The position numbers and the translations under genes were made by a program. Below are positions 17,685 to 26,301 of a stretch of DNA of 64,000 nt, piece by piece (the stretch's first letter is position 1; the number at the start of each line of letters is the position of its first letter). Origin of the DNA: Micromonospora echinaurantiaca (GTDB lineage Bacteria; Actinomycetota; Actinomycetes; Mycobacteriales; Micromonosporaceae); NCBI RefSeq assembly GCF_900090235.1, contig NZ_LT607750.1, positions 7,087,501 through 7,151,500 of the forward strand, written 5' to 3'. The notes under the pieces were generated by a model that was given only the letters and a program-made list of their open reading frames with translations, made no database searches and was not told the DNA's origin.

Positions 17685-18101
17685 TCAGCCGGCGCGGCGG
17701 ATCGGGCGGCGGGCGAGGTAGCGCAGCAGGTCGCGGATGTGGTGCTTCTCCTCGACCGGCACCGTCGGGTCGGCCAGCCGTTGCAGGATCACCCGGACGT
17801 CGGCCTCCACCGGGCCGTCGTCGGTACGGCGGCGCGGGGCGGGACCGGCGTCGGGCAGCCCGAGGGCGCGGAACGCGGCGGCGACCGGTAGGTCGAGCGC
17901 GGCGCAGAAACCGCGGACCTTGGCCAGTTCGGGGTAGTCCTGCCAGTCGCCGGCCAGCCAGCGGAAGACGGTCGAGCGGCCCACGCCGGTGTGCGCGGCC
18001 AGGTCCGTGACGGTCCACCCGCGTTCCTCGCGGGCATCGTCAATGGCACGCCGCACGAAACGTGCGAACGCCATCTGTGGCGATACGTCTGCCGCACCCA
18101 T
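17685..18101 (-). CDS. small XRE-type HTH regulator
   Basis: 138 residues. An XRE-like helix-turn-helix is visible at about 30-49 (TVTDLAAHTGVGRSTVFRWL). A short C-terminal region with an Arg-rich patch follows, ending in LLRYLARRPIRRAG. ATG 18101 is chosen; GAGGAG lies about 13 bases upstream, and an ATG ten codons later is an alternative. Target genes unknown; the methyltransferase gene lies 150 bases upstream on the same strand. Confidence 0.75.
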   Translation of the reverse strand: MGAADVSPQMAFARFVRRAIDDAREERGWTVTDLAAHTGVGRSTVFRWLAGDWQDYPELAKVRGFCAALDLPVAAAFRALGLPDAGPAPRRRTDDGPVEADVRVILQRLADPTVPVEEKHHIRDLLRYLARRPIRRAG

Positions 18102-18253
18102 TCCTGCGGGCTCTCTCCTCCCGACCGGCACCGACGGTGCGCCTCCGAGGGTAGTACGGCCCGGCGCGGAAACAATTGACTGATCGACCAGACCGTCCCG
18201 CCGGCGGGACTTTCCTCGCATCGACGCCGGCCGACGGCGCGGCGTGGGGCGTC

Positions 18254-19462
18254 CTACGCCGTGTCCGCCGGCCTCCCCGCCGGCATGTCCACTGGCGTGC
18301 CGGCCGGCGTTGCCGGGGCTTCCGCCAGCAGCGTCTCCAGCCGGGGGGTGACCGCCCACTGGTCGACCAGCGCCCGGTAGTCGGCGCGTTGCGTCCCGGT
18401 CGGCTCGGCCCCGGTGCGCCGGGCGCGGATCAGCAGGTTGCGCGGGGTGTGTCGGGAGTCGACGAACTCCACCACCTCGGCCCGGTAGCCGTGCAGCCGC
18501 AGCAGCCCGGCGCGCAACGCGTCGGTGAGGACGTCCGCGAAGCGCTCCCGCAGGATGCCCTGCCGGGTCAGCAGTTCGTACGGCGCCGGGGCCGGCCGGG
18601 CGCGCAGCTGGGCCGCGATGTCGTGGTGGCAGCAGGGCGCGGCGAGCACCCAGCGGGCCCGCCAGCGCACCGCTCGGGCCAGCGCCTCGTCGGTGGCGGT
18701 GTCGCACGCGTGCAGCGCCAGCACCAGGTCGGGGGCGGGCTCGACCACCGCGTCGGCGATGGTGCCGGCCACGAAGCTGACCCGGTCGGCCCAGCCGAGC
18801 CGCTCGGCCAGCTCGGTGTTGCGCCGGCGCTGGTCCTCCCGGACGTCCACCCCGACGAGCTCGACGTCGAGCCCGCGCTGGGCGAGGTAGCGGTACGCCG
18901 CGAAGGTCAGGTACGCGTTTCCGCAGCCCAGGTCGACCACCCGCAGCGGGCCGGTCAGGTCGTCCGGCAGAGTGGCCGCCAGGGCCCGCAGGAACGCGTC
19001 CACCTGACGCCGCTTCGCCGCCGAGCCGCCGATCTCGGCGAAGATCGGGTCGCCCGGGTCGAGCAGGTACTCCTTGGCCCGGTCGTGCCCGGTCGGCTCG
19101 GCCGCCGTCGGCCGGGCGGCCGCCGACCGGTGCACCTGCGCCTCGCCGGACTTGGTCACCCGCAGTTGCACTGTCGCCTCGGCCGTCTCCACGTGCCAGT
19201 TGCCGAACGGCTCGGCCAGCAGCGCGTCCACCGCCGAGGCCGCCTCCGGGCCGGGGGCGACGTTGCGGGTGTACGGCCGAGCCCCGTCCGAGGTGGAGAT
19301 CTGCAGCCGTGGGCCGGCCTTGAGCGTCACCGGGCGCAGCTCGGCCCGGACCACGGAGGGGCGCTGACCGCGCCGGCGTCCGGCGGCGACCGCCCGGGTC
19401 AGCGCGGGATCGAGTAGCAGCGACCGCACCTCGGTCAGGGCGGCGTCCAGCGGTTCCGGCAT
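18254..19462 (-). CDS. class I SAM-dependent methyltransferase (Methyltransf_32-like)
   Basis: 402 residues. The N-terminal ~130 residues are a separate domain (LKAGPRLQISTSDGARPYTRN). The catalytic Rossmann part has motif I VVDLGCGNAYLTFAAY (about 170), motif II VGVDVRED and the diagnostic LALHACDTATDEAL followed by APCCHHD (about 274). This HACDTATDEA/PCCHH pattern belongs to the Methyltransf_32/GSTCD-like family, often suspected to act on RNA. ATG 19462 is chosen. The acceptor is not known. Confidence 0.82.
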   Translation of the reverse strand: MPEPLDAALTEVRSLLLDPALTRAVAAGRRRGQRPSVVRAELRPVTLKAGPRLQISTSDGARPYTRNVAPGPEAASAVDALLAEPFGNWHVETAEATVQLRVTKSGEAQVHRSAAARPTAAEPTGHDRAKEYLLDPGDPIFAEIGGSAAKRRQVDAFLRALAATLPDDLTGPLRVVDLGCGNAYLTFAAYRYLAQRGLDVELVGVDVREDQRRRNTELAERLGWADRVSFVAGTIADAVVEPAPDLVLALHACDTATDEALARAVRWRARWVLAAPCCHHDIAAQLRARPAPAPYELLTRQGILRERFADVLTDALRAGLLRLHGYRAEVVEFVDSRHTPRNLLIRARRTGAEPTGTQRADYRALVDQWAVTPRLETLLAEAPATPAGTPVDMPAGRPADTA

Positions 19463-19687
19463 TGCTCCATCTTCCTGCCAGTCCAAGCGCGGGCCGAACC
19501 GGGTGCGAGTGAGCCGCGCTACGCCACCACGGCGGCTCGTCGCCTCCGGGCGCGCCCGCAGTCGCTGGAGCCGCACACCCGCACCCAAACCGGGCAGCGG
19601 CTCGACGGCGTTCAGGTCGCTGCAGCCGCAACAGCTGCACCCAAAGGTGTTTCGGCGCCGGTTGGGGGTGGCTGGGTGCTCAGACGG

Positions 19688-19720
19688 ACGTCCCCGCACC
19701 GGAGACCGGTACGGGGACGT
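19688..19720 (-). terminator. hairpin terminator after the DEAD-box helicase
   Basis: 15-base arms (19688-19702, 19706-19720) with one mismatch and a 3-base loop, 16 bases downstream of the helicase stop on the minus strand. Confidence 0.75.
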
Positions 19721-19735
19721 CGGGTCGTGCGTGGG

Positions 19736-21391
19736 TCAGTCGGCGGTCGCCTCGGCCGGCGTACCGGCGGCGGAGCCACCGCCACCACGGCGGCGCCGGC
19801 GGCGGCGCGGCTTCGTGGCGTCGCCCTCGGCGGCGGCCGGGGCGTCGGCGCCCGCTGCGCTGATCACCGCGGTCGGCTCGCCGGCGACCACCTCGCCCGC
19901 CCGGCGGCGCCGGCGGCGGCGCGGGGTGCGGGCGGCCTCGTCGGCGGTGTCTTCGGCCACGGGCTCGGTGGCCTCCGGCCCGGCGGCCGACTCGCCCCGG
20001 CCCCGGCGGCGCTCCCGGCCGCGGCTCTCACCGCGCCGGCCGCCCCGGCTCTCGCCCCGGCGCGACCGGCCGCCGCCGAGGTCCTCCTCGACCTCGGCCG
20101 ACAGCCCGGCCCGGGTGCGCTCCGCGGTGGGCAGCGTGCCGGTGACCTCGCGGGAGATGTCCAGGTCCGTGTAGAGGTGCGGGGACGTGTGGTACGTCTC
20201 CGGCGGCTCCGCCATGTCCAGGCCCAGCGTCTTGTCGATGATCCGCCAGCGGGGCATGTCGTCCCAGTCGACGAAGGTCACCGCGACACCGGTCGCCCCG
20301 GCCCGGCCGGTGCGGCCGATCCGGTGGGTGTAGGTGTCCTGGTCCTCGGGGCAGTCGTAGTTGATGACGTGGGTGACGCCGCTGACGTCGATGCCACGGG
20401 CGGCGACGTCGGTGGCGACCAGCGTGTCGATCTTGCCGGCGCGGAACGCCCGGAGCGCCCGCTCCCGTGCGCCCTGTCCGAGGTCACCGTGCACGGCGGC
20501 CACCGCGAAGCCGCGGAAGTCGAGATCCTCGGCGACCCGGTCGGCGGCCCGCTTGGTACGGGTGAAGATCATGGTCAGCCCGCGCCCCTCGGCCTGCAGG
20601 ATCCGGGCCACGATCTCGATCTTGTTCATCGAGTGGGTGCGGTAGGCCAGCTGCTGGGTCTGCGGCGACGGGCCGGTCTCGGCGGTGTGGCCGGCGTGGA
20701 TCGTCACCGGGTGGCGCAGGAAGCGCCGGGAGAGGGCGACGATCGGGTCCGGCATGGTGGCCGAGAAGAGCATGGTCTGCCGGTCCTCCGGCAGCATCGC
20801 GAGGATCTTCTCGACGTCGTCCAGGAAGCCCAGGTCGAGCATCCGGTCGGCCTCGTCGAGCACCAGCGCGTGCACCCGGTCGAGGCGCAGGTGCTTCTGC
20901 TTGGCCAGGTCGAGCAGCCGGCCGGGCGTACCGACGAGGATCTCCACGCCCTTGCGCAGGGCGTCGATCTGCGGCTCGTACGCGACGCCGCCGTAGATCG
21001 GCAGCACCCGGACGCCCCGGGTGCGGCCCGCGGCGGCCAGGTCCTTGGCGACCTGGAGGCCCAGCTCGCGGGTGGGTACGACGACCAGCGCCTGGGGCAG
21101 GCCGTCCTCGCCACCCTCGCCCGGAGCGAAGACCCGCTCCAGCAGCGGTACGCCGAAGCCGAGGGTCTTGCCGGTGCCGGTGGGCGCCTGGCCGATCAGG
21201 TCGCTGCCGCGCAGCGCGATCGGCAGCGCGTACTCCTGGATCGCGAAGGCGCGGGTGATGCCCGAGGCGGCCAGCGCGTCGACGGTCTCCTGACGCGCGC
21301 CAAGCTGGGCGAAGGTGGGAGCCTCCGGTCGTACCGGGGCGGTGGGGGCCAGTTCCTGGCCGTCCATGAGATCTTGGGTCAGCTCGCTCAT
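19736..21391 (-). CDS. DEAD-box RNA helicase (RhlE-like)
   Basis: ATP-dependent RNA helicase, 551 residues. Q-motif region FAIQEYALPIAL, motif I APTGTGKT (about 64-71), PTRELGLQ, GTPGR, motif II VLDEADRMLD (about 174), SAT (about 206), ARGIDV and motif VI HRIGRTGRAG (about 354) are all present. After about 420 comes a low-complexity basic tail with Arg-Gly-Glu stretches and two poly-Arg runs (PRRRRRRR), likely for RNA binding. Neighbours (ferritin-like gene, DUF3107, TetR) match those of M. tuberculosis RhlE. The start at 21391 lacks a strong Shine-Dalgarno. The tail's arginine codons vary, arguing against simple repeat slippage. Confidence 0.92.
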   Translation of the reverse strand: MSELTQDLMDGQELAPTAPVRPEAPTFAQLGARQETVDALAASGITRAFAIQEYALPIALRGSDLIGQAPTGTGKTLGFGVPLLERVFAPGEGGEDGLPQALVVVPTRELGLQVAKDLAAAGRTRGVRVLPIYGGVAYEPQIDALRKGVEILVGTPGRLLDLAKQKHLRLDRVHALVLDEADRMLDLGFLDDVEKILAMLPEDRQTMLFSATMPDPIVALSRRFLRHPVTIHAGHTAETGPSPQTQQLAYRTHSMNKIEIVARILQAEGRGLTMIFTRTKRAADRVAEDLDFRGFAVAAVHGDLGQGARERALRAFRAGKIDTLVATDVAARGIDVSGVTHVINYDCPEDQDTYTHRIGRTGRAGATGVAVTFVDWDDMPRWRIIDKTLGLDMAEPPETYHTSPHLYTDLDISREVTGTLPTAERTRAGLSAEVEEDLGGGRSRRGESRGGRRGESRGRERRRGRGESAAGPEATEPVAEDTADEAARTPRRRRRRRAGEVVAGEPTAVISAAGADAPAAAEGDATKPRRRRRRRGGGGSAAGTPAEATAD

Positions 21392-21712
21392 ATGGATTTG
21401 GGGGTGCCCTCTCGTGGGTGCGCCCCGTCATGTCCTCAGGGCGCGATCGGTATGGCGCGGGCCACACGGTCGGGCGGCAGACTGCCGAGCCGGACCGGGC
21501 CGCACGCGCGCCGCGGGTCGGACTGCGACCGGATCGAAGGCCGGCCGGATGGGCGCCCACGGCAACTGCTACATCCTACCTGAACCGCCTGGACGCCGTC
21601 CTGATTCCGGGTGGCGCCCCGCAACTGGGGGCAAGTGATGTGACCCAGGTCACTACCGAGGGGCTGTCGGCGGCGTCCCCCACGAGTCGTCGGCGGGCGG
21701 TAGCCTGCGCTC
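21392..21712. promoter_or_regulatory. divergent intergenic region with long helicase leader
   Basis: About 320 bases between divergent genes. On the minus strand a TAGGAT -10-like hexamer is at 21578-21573, which would give the helicase mRNA a leader of about 175 bases. Long leaders are common for DEAD-box helicases that control their own expression. A CRP-like site (21639-21654) lies on the other side, nearer the ferritin-like gene. Confidence 0.4.
21639..21654. promoter_or_regulatory. candidate CRP-type operator
   Basis: TGTGA-CCCAGG-TCACT matches 9 of 10 fixed positions of the CRP/GlxR consensus TGTGA-N6-TCACA. It is 59 bases upstream of the ferritin-like gene start. Confidence 0.45.
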
Positions 21713-22366
21713 GTGTCCGCCCCCGCCCCGCCCGGCCCAGCCGTCGTCGACCTGCTCGGCCTGGTGGCTCTCGGCGAGCTGCTCGCCTTCGAACGGATGG
21801 CCGCCGACGCGCGGCTCGCCCCCGACCTGCGCCGCCGGGCGGCGCTGGGCGAGATGGCGGCTGCCGAGATCGGCAACTACCGGCGGCTGGCCGGCCGGCT
21901 CACCGCGCTCGGCGTGCTGCCCGACGACGCCATGGCCCCGTACGTCGCGCCGTTGCAGGCGTACCACGACTCGACCGAGCCGCGGGACTGGGCCGAGGCG
22001 GTCACCAAGGCGTACGTCGGCGACGCGATCACCGACGACTTCCTGCGCGAGATCGCCGTCGCCCTGACCGAGCCGGACCGGCAGCTCGTCCTCGACGTGC
22101 TGCACGAGTCGCGCTACGCCGAGTTCGCCGCCGCCGAGATCCGGGCCGCCATCGAGCTGGATCCACGGGTGGCCGGCCGGCTCTCGATGTGGGCGCGGCG
22201 GCTGGTGGGCGAGGCGCTGTCACAGGCCGGCCGGGTGGCCGCCGCCGACCGGGGCGCGCTCACCGCGCTGATCGCCCAGGGCGACCAGGTGGACGTGCAG
22301 GCACTGTTCCGCCGGCTGACCGCCGCGCACACCGAGCGGATGGCCGCGGCGGGCCTGAACAACTGA
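21713..22366 (+). CDS. ferritin-like fold protein (MiaE-like relative)
   Basis: 217 residues, almost wholly helical, with the spaced acidic/His pattern of diiron ferritin-like proteins: GELLAFERMAADA (Glu about 23-27), AAAEIGNYRRL (Glu about 44) and a later ESRYAEFAAAEIR segment. It resembles proteins annotated as tRNA-(MS2IO6A)-hydroxylase-like in actinobacteria. Whether all iron ligands are kept cannot be settled by eye. It is divergent from the helicase and precedes a strong bidirectional terminator shared with the DUF3107 gene. Confidence 0.72.
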   Translation: MSAPAPPGPAVVDLLGLVALGELLAFERMAADARLAPDLRRRAALGEMAAAEIGNYRRLAGRLTALGVLPDDAMAPYVAPLQAYHDSTEPRDWAEAVTKAYVGDAITDDFLREIAVALTEPDRQLVLDVLHESRYAEFAAAEIRAAIELDPRVAGRLSMWARRLVGEALSQAGRVAAADRGALTALIAQGDQVDVQALFRRLTAAHTERMAAAGLNN

Positions 22367-22400
22367 CGCGCCGGCCAGCGCCGCCCGCGGTGGCCGCGTG

Positions 22401-22436
22401 GTCCGCGGCAGGTGCGCGCGGTCACCTGCCGCGGAC
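22401..22436. terminator. bidirectional hairpin terminator
   Basis: Perfect 14-base arms (22401-22414 and 22423-22436) with an 8-base loop between the convergent ferritin-like and DUF3107 genes. Confidence 0.85.
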
Positions 22437-22447
22437 GGAGGGCCCGC

Positions 22448-22675
22448 TCAGCGGACGGTGAACCCGACCGCGCGCGGCGACGCCTCGGCGATCTCCACGT
22501 AGGCGACCTTGTCGACCGGGACGACGACCCGCCGCCCCTTCTCGTCGGTCAGGGACAGCGTGCCGGTGTTCTTCGCGATGGCGTCGGTCACGATCTGCTC
22601 GATCTCGGCCGGCGACTGCGCGCTCTCCAGAACCAGCTCGCGCGGCGCGTACTGCACGCCGATCTTGACCTCCAC
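22448..22675 (-). CDS. DUF3107 family protein (TB9.4-like)
   Basis: 75 residues, a full-length member of the DUF3107 family found across actinobacteria, homologous to M. tuberculosis TB9.4. Sequence features: MEVKIGVQYAPREL at the N-terminus, an acidic helix EIEQIVTDAIA and the closing VDKVAYVEI that gives the family its recognisable end. Function is unknown. It lies 64 bases after the TetR gene on the same strand, so the two may be co-transcribed. Confidence 0.85.
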   Translation of the reverse strand: MEVKIGVQYAPRELVLESAQSPAEIEQIVTDAIAKNTGTLSLTDEKGRRVVVPVDKVAYVEIAEASPRAVGFTVR

Positions 22676-22739
22676 GGTGCCTCCTCAACTGGGGCGAAAA
22701 AGCCGCCGTGCGAAGGCTATCCGATCTCGGGGGTGGCGG

Positions 22740-23378
22740 TCAGGCTGACTCACCTTGCAGCGGGAAGCTGGCGATGCCGCGCCAGGACAGCGCCGCCACC
22801 AACGCCTCCGCCTCGGCCTTGGGCACCTGCCGGCCGCCGGCCAGCCAGAACTGCGCGGCGGTCTCGGCGGCGCCGACCAGGCCCGAGGCCAGCAGCTCTG
22901 CGTGCGCCCGGCTCACCCCGGTGTCCGAGATGATGGTGTCGGTGATCGCCGCGATGCAGCCCTGCTCGACCCGCTCCACCCGCTGCCGCACGGCCGGGTC
23001 GTTGCGCAGGTCGGACTCGAAGACCAGGCGGAACGCCTCGCTCTCGTGGTCGACGAAGTCGAAGTACGCGCGGACCGAGGCGCTGACCCGTTCCTTGTTG
23101 TCGTTGGTGCCGCGCATGGCCTCGTGCACCTTGGCCACGATGGCGTCACAGTGGGTGTCGAGCAGCGCGAGGTACAGCTCCATCTTGCCCGGGAAGTGCT
23201 GGTAGAGCACCGGCTTGGAGACCCCCGCCCGCTCGGCGATGTCGTCCATCGCGGCGGCGTGGTAGCCCTGTGCGACGAACACCTCCTGAGCAGCGGCGAG
23301 CAGCTGCTTGCGACGCGCGGACCGGGGTAGGCGCGTGGGCCGGCCGGCGGTCTGGGCGCCGTTCCCCACAGCGGTCAT
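22740..23378 (-). CDS. TetR-family transcriptional regulator
   Basis: 212 residues. The N-terminal HTH is clear (MDDIAERAGVSKPVLYQHF, about 43-61), followed by a helical ligand/dimer domain. The start at ATG 23378 has GGAGG 6 bases upstream. The position next to DUF3107 and a RhlE-like helicase matches Rv3208 of M. tuberculosis. It is divergent from the large disordered protein gene, with a 149-base shared promoter region. Confidence 0.9.
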   Translation of the reverse strand: MTAVGNGAQTAGRPTRLPRSARRKQLLAAAQEVFVAQGYHAAAMDDIAERAGVSKPVLYQHFPGKMELYLALLDTHCDAIVAKVHEAMRGTNDNKERVSASVRAYFDFVDHESEAFRLVFESDLRNDPAVRQRVERVEQGCIAAITDTIISDTGVSRAHAELLASGLVGAAETAAQFWLAGGRQVPKAEAEALVAALSWRGIASFPLQGESA

Positions 23379-23527
23379 GGGAACCTCCGAGTTTCCTGTG
23401 TACGAGCCGGCACTTTTCCCCCGAACCGGTCCGGGCTCGTGACCCGTCGCGGAATTGGCCCGCCGCTGTAACTTATCGCCACTGTCACCACACGGTAGCC
23501 TCAGCGGGGGCGACCAAGGAGCGCGCG

Positions 23528-26278
23528 GTGAGTGAATCAGGGCAACCCGGTGCCGCCACCCCGGGAGAGCACGGCGACGGGACGGGTCAGCAGGACGACC
23601 TGGCCCGTACCGGCAACGGATGGGCGCCCGCACCGGCCGGCTGGGCCCGAGGCGGGGAGACCGGTGGTTCCCGGGAGCCGGCGCCGTCCTGGCGCCAGCC
23701 CGAACCGACCCTCGGCTGGGGCGCCTCCTCGCCCCGGCACGGCGACCTGCCGGCACCGCTGCCCGGCGTGCCCGTCGAAGCCCCGTCGGCCCGGGTCAAC
23801 GGCCGGCACACCAACGGCGTCGGCCAGCACCCGACCGAGCCGCCGGCCGACCGGTCGGCCCCGGTCAGCGCACCGCCCGGCCGTGCGACGCCGGTGAGCG
23901 CCCCGCCCGGTCCGCTCGGCGACCCGCGCCGGGACTCCGACGGCGACCGCCTCGTGGTGCCGGCGCAGCGCCCCGCCCCGGCGGCCGAGCAGCCGGCCCC
24001 GCAGCACGGGTTCGCCGAGCCGGAGTCCGGCCCGGCCCGACACGCGTCCGACGACCCGCCGAACCGCTGGGCGGAGCCCGGCCCACCCACCTCCGCGCCG
24101 CCCGCCGTGCAGGTTCCGCCGGTCGGGACGACCGCCTCGGGGTTCGAGGTGCCGCCCGGTTTCCACGCGCCGACGCTCGACCGGTCCGCGGCCGGGGAAC
24201 CGCCCAGCGCCGTCGACCCGCGCGGCTGGGGCGACCAGTTTCCGCCGGAGCAGTCCACCGCGGAGCCCCGCCCGGTCCCGCCGGGCAGCGACCGCACCGC
24301 CGGCCTCGACCGCGCGCTGAACGCCGGTGAGCCGGCCGGTCCGGTCGCCGGCCCGCCCGCCGACCGGACGCCGCCCGCCGAGCCCGACTGGACCGGCCCG
24401 AACTGGAACCGGCCGAGCTGGGGCAGTGGCTGGGCGCCGTCCTGGGCCCGGGACGAGGCCGAGCCGGCCGGCCGGCGCGCCCGCGACGAGTCCACGCCGG
24501 GCTGGGCCAGCGAGCCGGGCGGGCCGTACGAGCCGGTGCGCGCCGAGCCGTCGCGCCCCTACGAGACGCCCCGGCCCGAGCCGACCCGGCCCTACCAGCC
24601 GACCCGCGCCGAGGCCGAGCCCCGGCCGGCGTACCAGCCGCCGGCCGAGCCGCGCCCGGCGTACCAGCCACCGGCCGAGCCCCGGTCGGCGTACGAGTCA
24701 CCTGCCGCCCCGGCCGAGCGGCCCGCGCCGACCGAGCGCCCGTCCTGGGCGGGCGGCCCACCGGCCACCGTCCCGGCGAGCGGGCCTCCGTCCCCGTACG
24801 CGCCCGAGGCGTCCGCCGCCGCGTCGTCGCCGGCCGAGGAGGAGCCCCGCAACACCCGGCCGTTCCGGTTCCGGTCGGCCGAACCACCTGCCGCGACGCC
24901 GGAACCGCCCGCCGACTCGGCGACCCCGCCCGGTCCCGCCTCGGCGCCCGCCACCAGCGGGGACGCCCGCCGCGACCGCACTCCGCCCGCACCGACGAGC
25001 GCCCCTCCCTACGCGGCCCGCCGATCCGCTCCCGAACCGGTGCCGGCGGCCCGGCCGGCCGAAGACCGGCTGCCGGACCACCCGTCGGCGGTGCTGCCAC
25101 AGCGCGTCCCGGCCGAGCCGGACGTGCCCGTAGTGCCGGAGCCGCCAGCCGTGGAGCCATCCGCCGAAACCCCGGAACTCGCCCGCATCGCCACCCACCT
25201 GCGCCGCGACGACGAGCCCGCGCCGATGCGGGAGCGGCCGGAAGGCTTCGACGTCAACGCGATCCTGGACGCCGTCCGCGAGGTGGCCGGCGTGCGGGAC
25301 GCGGCGCTGCGCCGCACCCCGGCCGGGGCGCACAGCCTGCGGCTGGACCTGGCCGACGGCGCCGACCCGGCCGAGGTGAGCCGGCAGGTCGCCCGCCTGC
25401 TCCAGGAGCGGATGGGCCTGGCCGCCGCCCCACAGAACGTGCCCGGCCTGCCCGCCGCGCCACCGCCCCCGGTGCGCCGGCGCTCCGCCGAGCCCCGGCC
25501 CGGGGAACGGGCTGCCGAGCCCCGCTCCGCTGAGCCCCGGGCTGCGGAACGGGCCGGGGAACGGGCTGCCGAGCCGCGGGCGACCCGTACCGCCCCGCCG
25601 GGCGCGGACCCCGCTCCCGGCGGCCGGCCGGAGGCAGGTCCGACCCGGGCCGAGCGTCGGGCCGAACCGGAGCCGGAGGTCACCCCGCGTCGGCGGCGGC
25701 AGTCCGCCGCCCCGCACCGGGGCCGGGCCACCGTGGAGGAGCCGGGCTCGGTCTCCGCCGCCCCGGCGGGGATGGCCACCGGCAGCCCGGCCACCGTCGG
25801 CTCCTACTCCGGCGGGCAGGTGACCACCACCGAGAGCGCGCCCTCCCGGCCGCTGGCCACCGGCGGCACGTCAGGTCCCCGGGTGGTGATCGACCACGTG
25901 CAGGTGAGCACGTTCGGGCTGGACGCCACCGTGGAGGTACGCCTGGTCGCCGGCGGGCAGAACGCCACCGGCTACTCCACCGGCCCGGCCGTGGACGGCT
26001 TCGTACTGCGGCTGTGCGCGGTGGCCGCCGCGGCGGCGGTGGACGAACTGCTCCGCGGCGCGGTCTCCGCGCCCGAGCGGGGGCGGTGCTTCGTTGAGCA
26101 CGCGGCGGTGGTGCCGTTCGGTAACTGCGAGGTGGCCACGGTGGTGGTGCTGCTGGTCTGCGACGGCTGGGTCGAGCAGCTCGCCGGCTCGGCCCTGGTC
26201 GCCGGTGACCCCCGGCAGGCGGTGGTCCGGGCCACCCTGGCCGCGGTCAACCGACGACTCGAGGCGCTGCTGGCCTGA
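23528..26278 (+). CDS. very large Pro/Ala-rich disordered protein with two small conserved domains
   Basis: 916 residues from GTG 23528 (AAGGAG 6 bases before). Residues 1 to about 560 are low-complexity Pro/Ala/Glu/Arg with local repeats such as PAYQPPAEPR (about 360-390). A short folded segment (about 573-640, FDVNAILDAVREVAG, ending in RQVARLLQERMG) follows. After another repeat-rich stretch (GERAAEPRSAEPR) there is a well-ordered alpha/beta C-terminal domain (about 783-916: VVIDHVQVSTFGLDATVEV, ending in VNRRLEALLA). No signal peptide or membrane segment is seen. It is followed 23 bases later by a hydrolase gene. I do not recognise a function; a scaffold or localisation role is possible. 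Confidence 0.8.
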   Translation: MSESGQPGAATPGEHGDGTGQQDDLARTGNGWAPAPAGWARGGETGGSREPAPSWRQPEPTLGWGASSPRHGDLPAPLPGVPVEAPSARVNGRHTNGVGQHPTEPPADRSAPVSAPPGRATPVSAPPGPLGDPRRDSDGDRLVVPAQRPAPAAEQPAPQHGFAEPESGPARHASDDPPNRWAEPGPPTSAPPAVQVPPVGTTASGFEVPPGFHAPTLDRSAAGEPPSAVDPRGWGDQFPPEQSTAEPRPVPPGSDRTAGLDRALNAGEPAGPVAGPPADRTPPAEPDWTGPNWNRPSWGSGWAPSWARDEAEPAGRRARDESTPGWASEPGGPYEPVRAEPSRPYETPRPEPTRPYQPTRAEAEPRPAYQPPAEPRPAYQPPAEPRSAYESPAAPAERPAPTERPSWAGGPPATVPASGPPSPYAPEASAAASSPAEEEPRNTRPFRFRSAEPPAATPEPPADSATPPGPASAPATSGDARRDRTPPAPTSAPPYAARRSAPEPVPAARPAEDRLPDHPSAVLPQRVPAEPDVPVVPEPPAVEPSAETPELARIATHLRRDDEPAPMRERPEGFDVNAILDAVREVAGVRDAALRRTPAGAHSLRLDLADGADPAEVSRQVARLLQERMGLAAAPQNVPGLPAAPPPPVRRRSAEPRPGERAAEPRSAEPRAAERAGERAAEPRATRTAPPGADPAPGGRPEAGPTRAERRAEPEPEVTPRRRRQSAAPHRGRATVEEPGSVSAAPAGMATGSPATVGSYSGGQVTTTESAPSRPLATGGTSGPRVVIDHVQVSTFGLDATVEVRLVAGGQNATGYSTGPAVDGFVLRLCAVAAAAAVDELLRGAVSAPERGRCFVEHAAVVPFGNCEVATVVVLLVCDGWVEQLAGSALVAGDPRQAVVRATLAAVNRRLEALLA

Positions 26279-26301
26279 GCGTTCCGGGGCAGACTGGAGC
26301 G

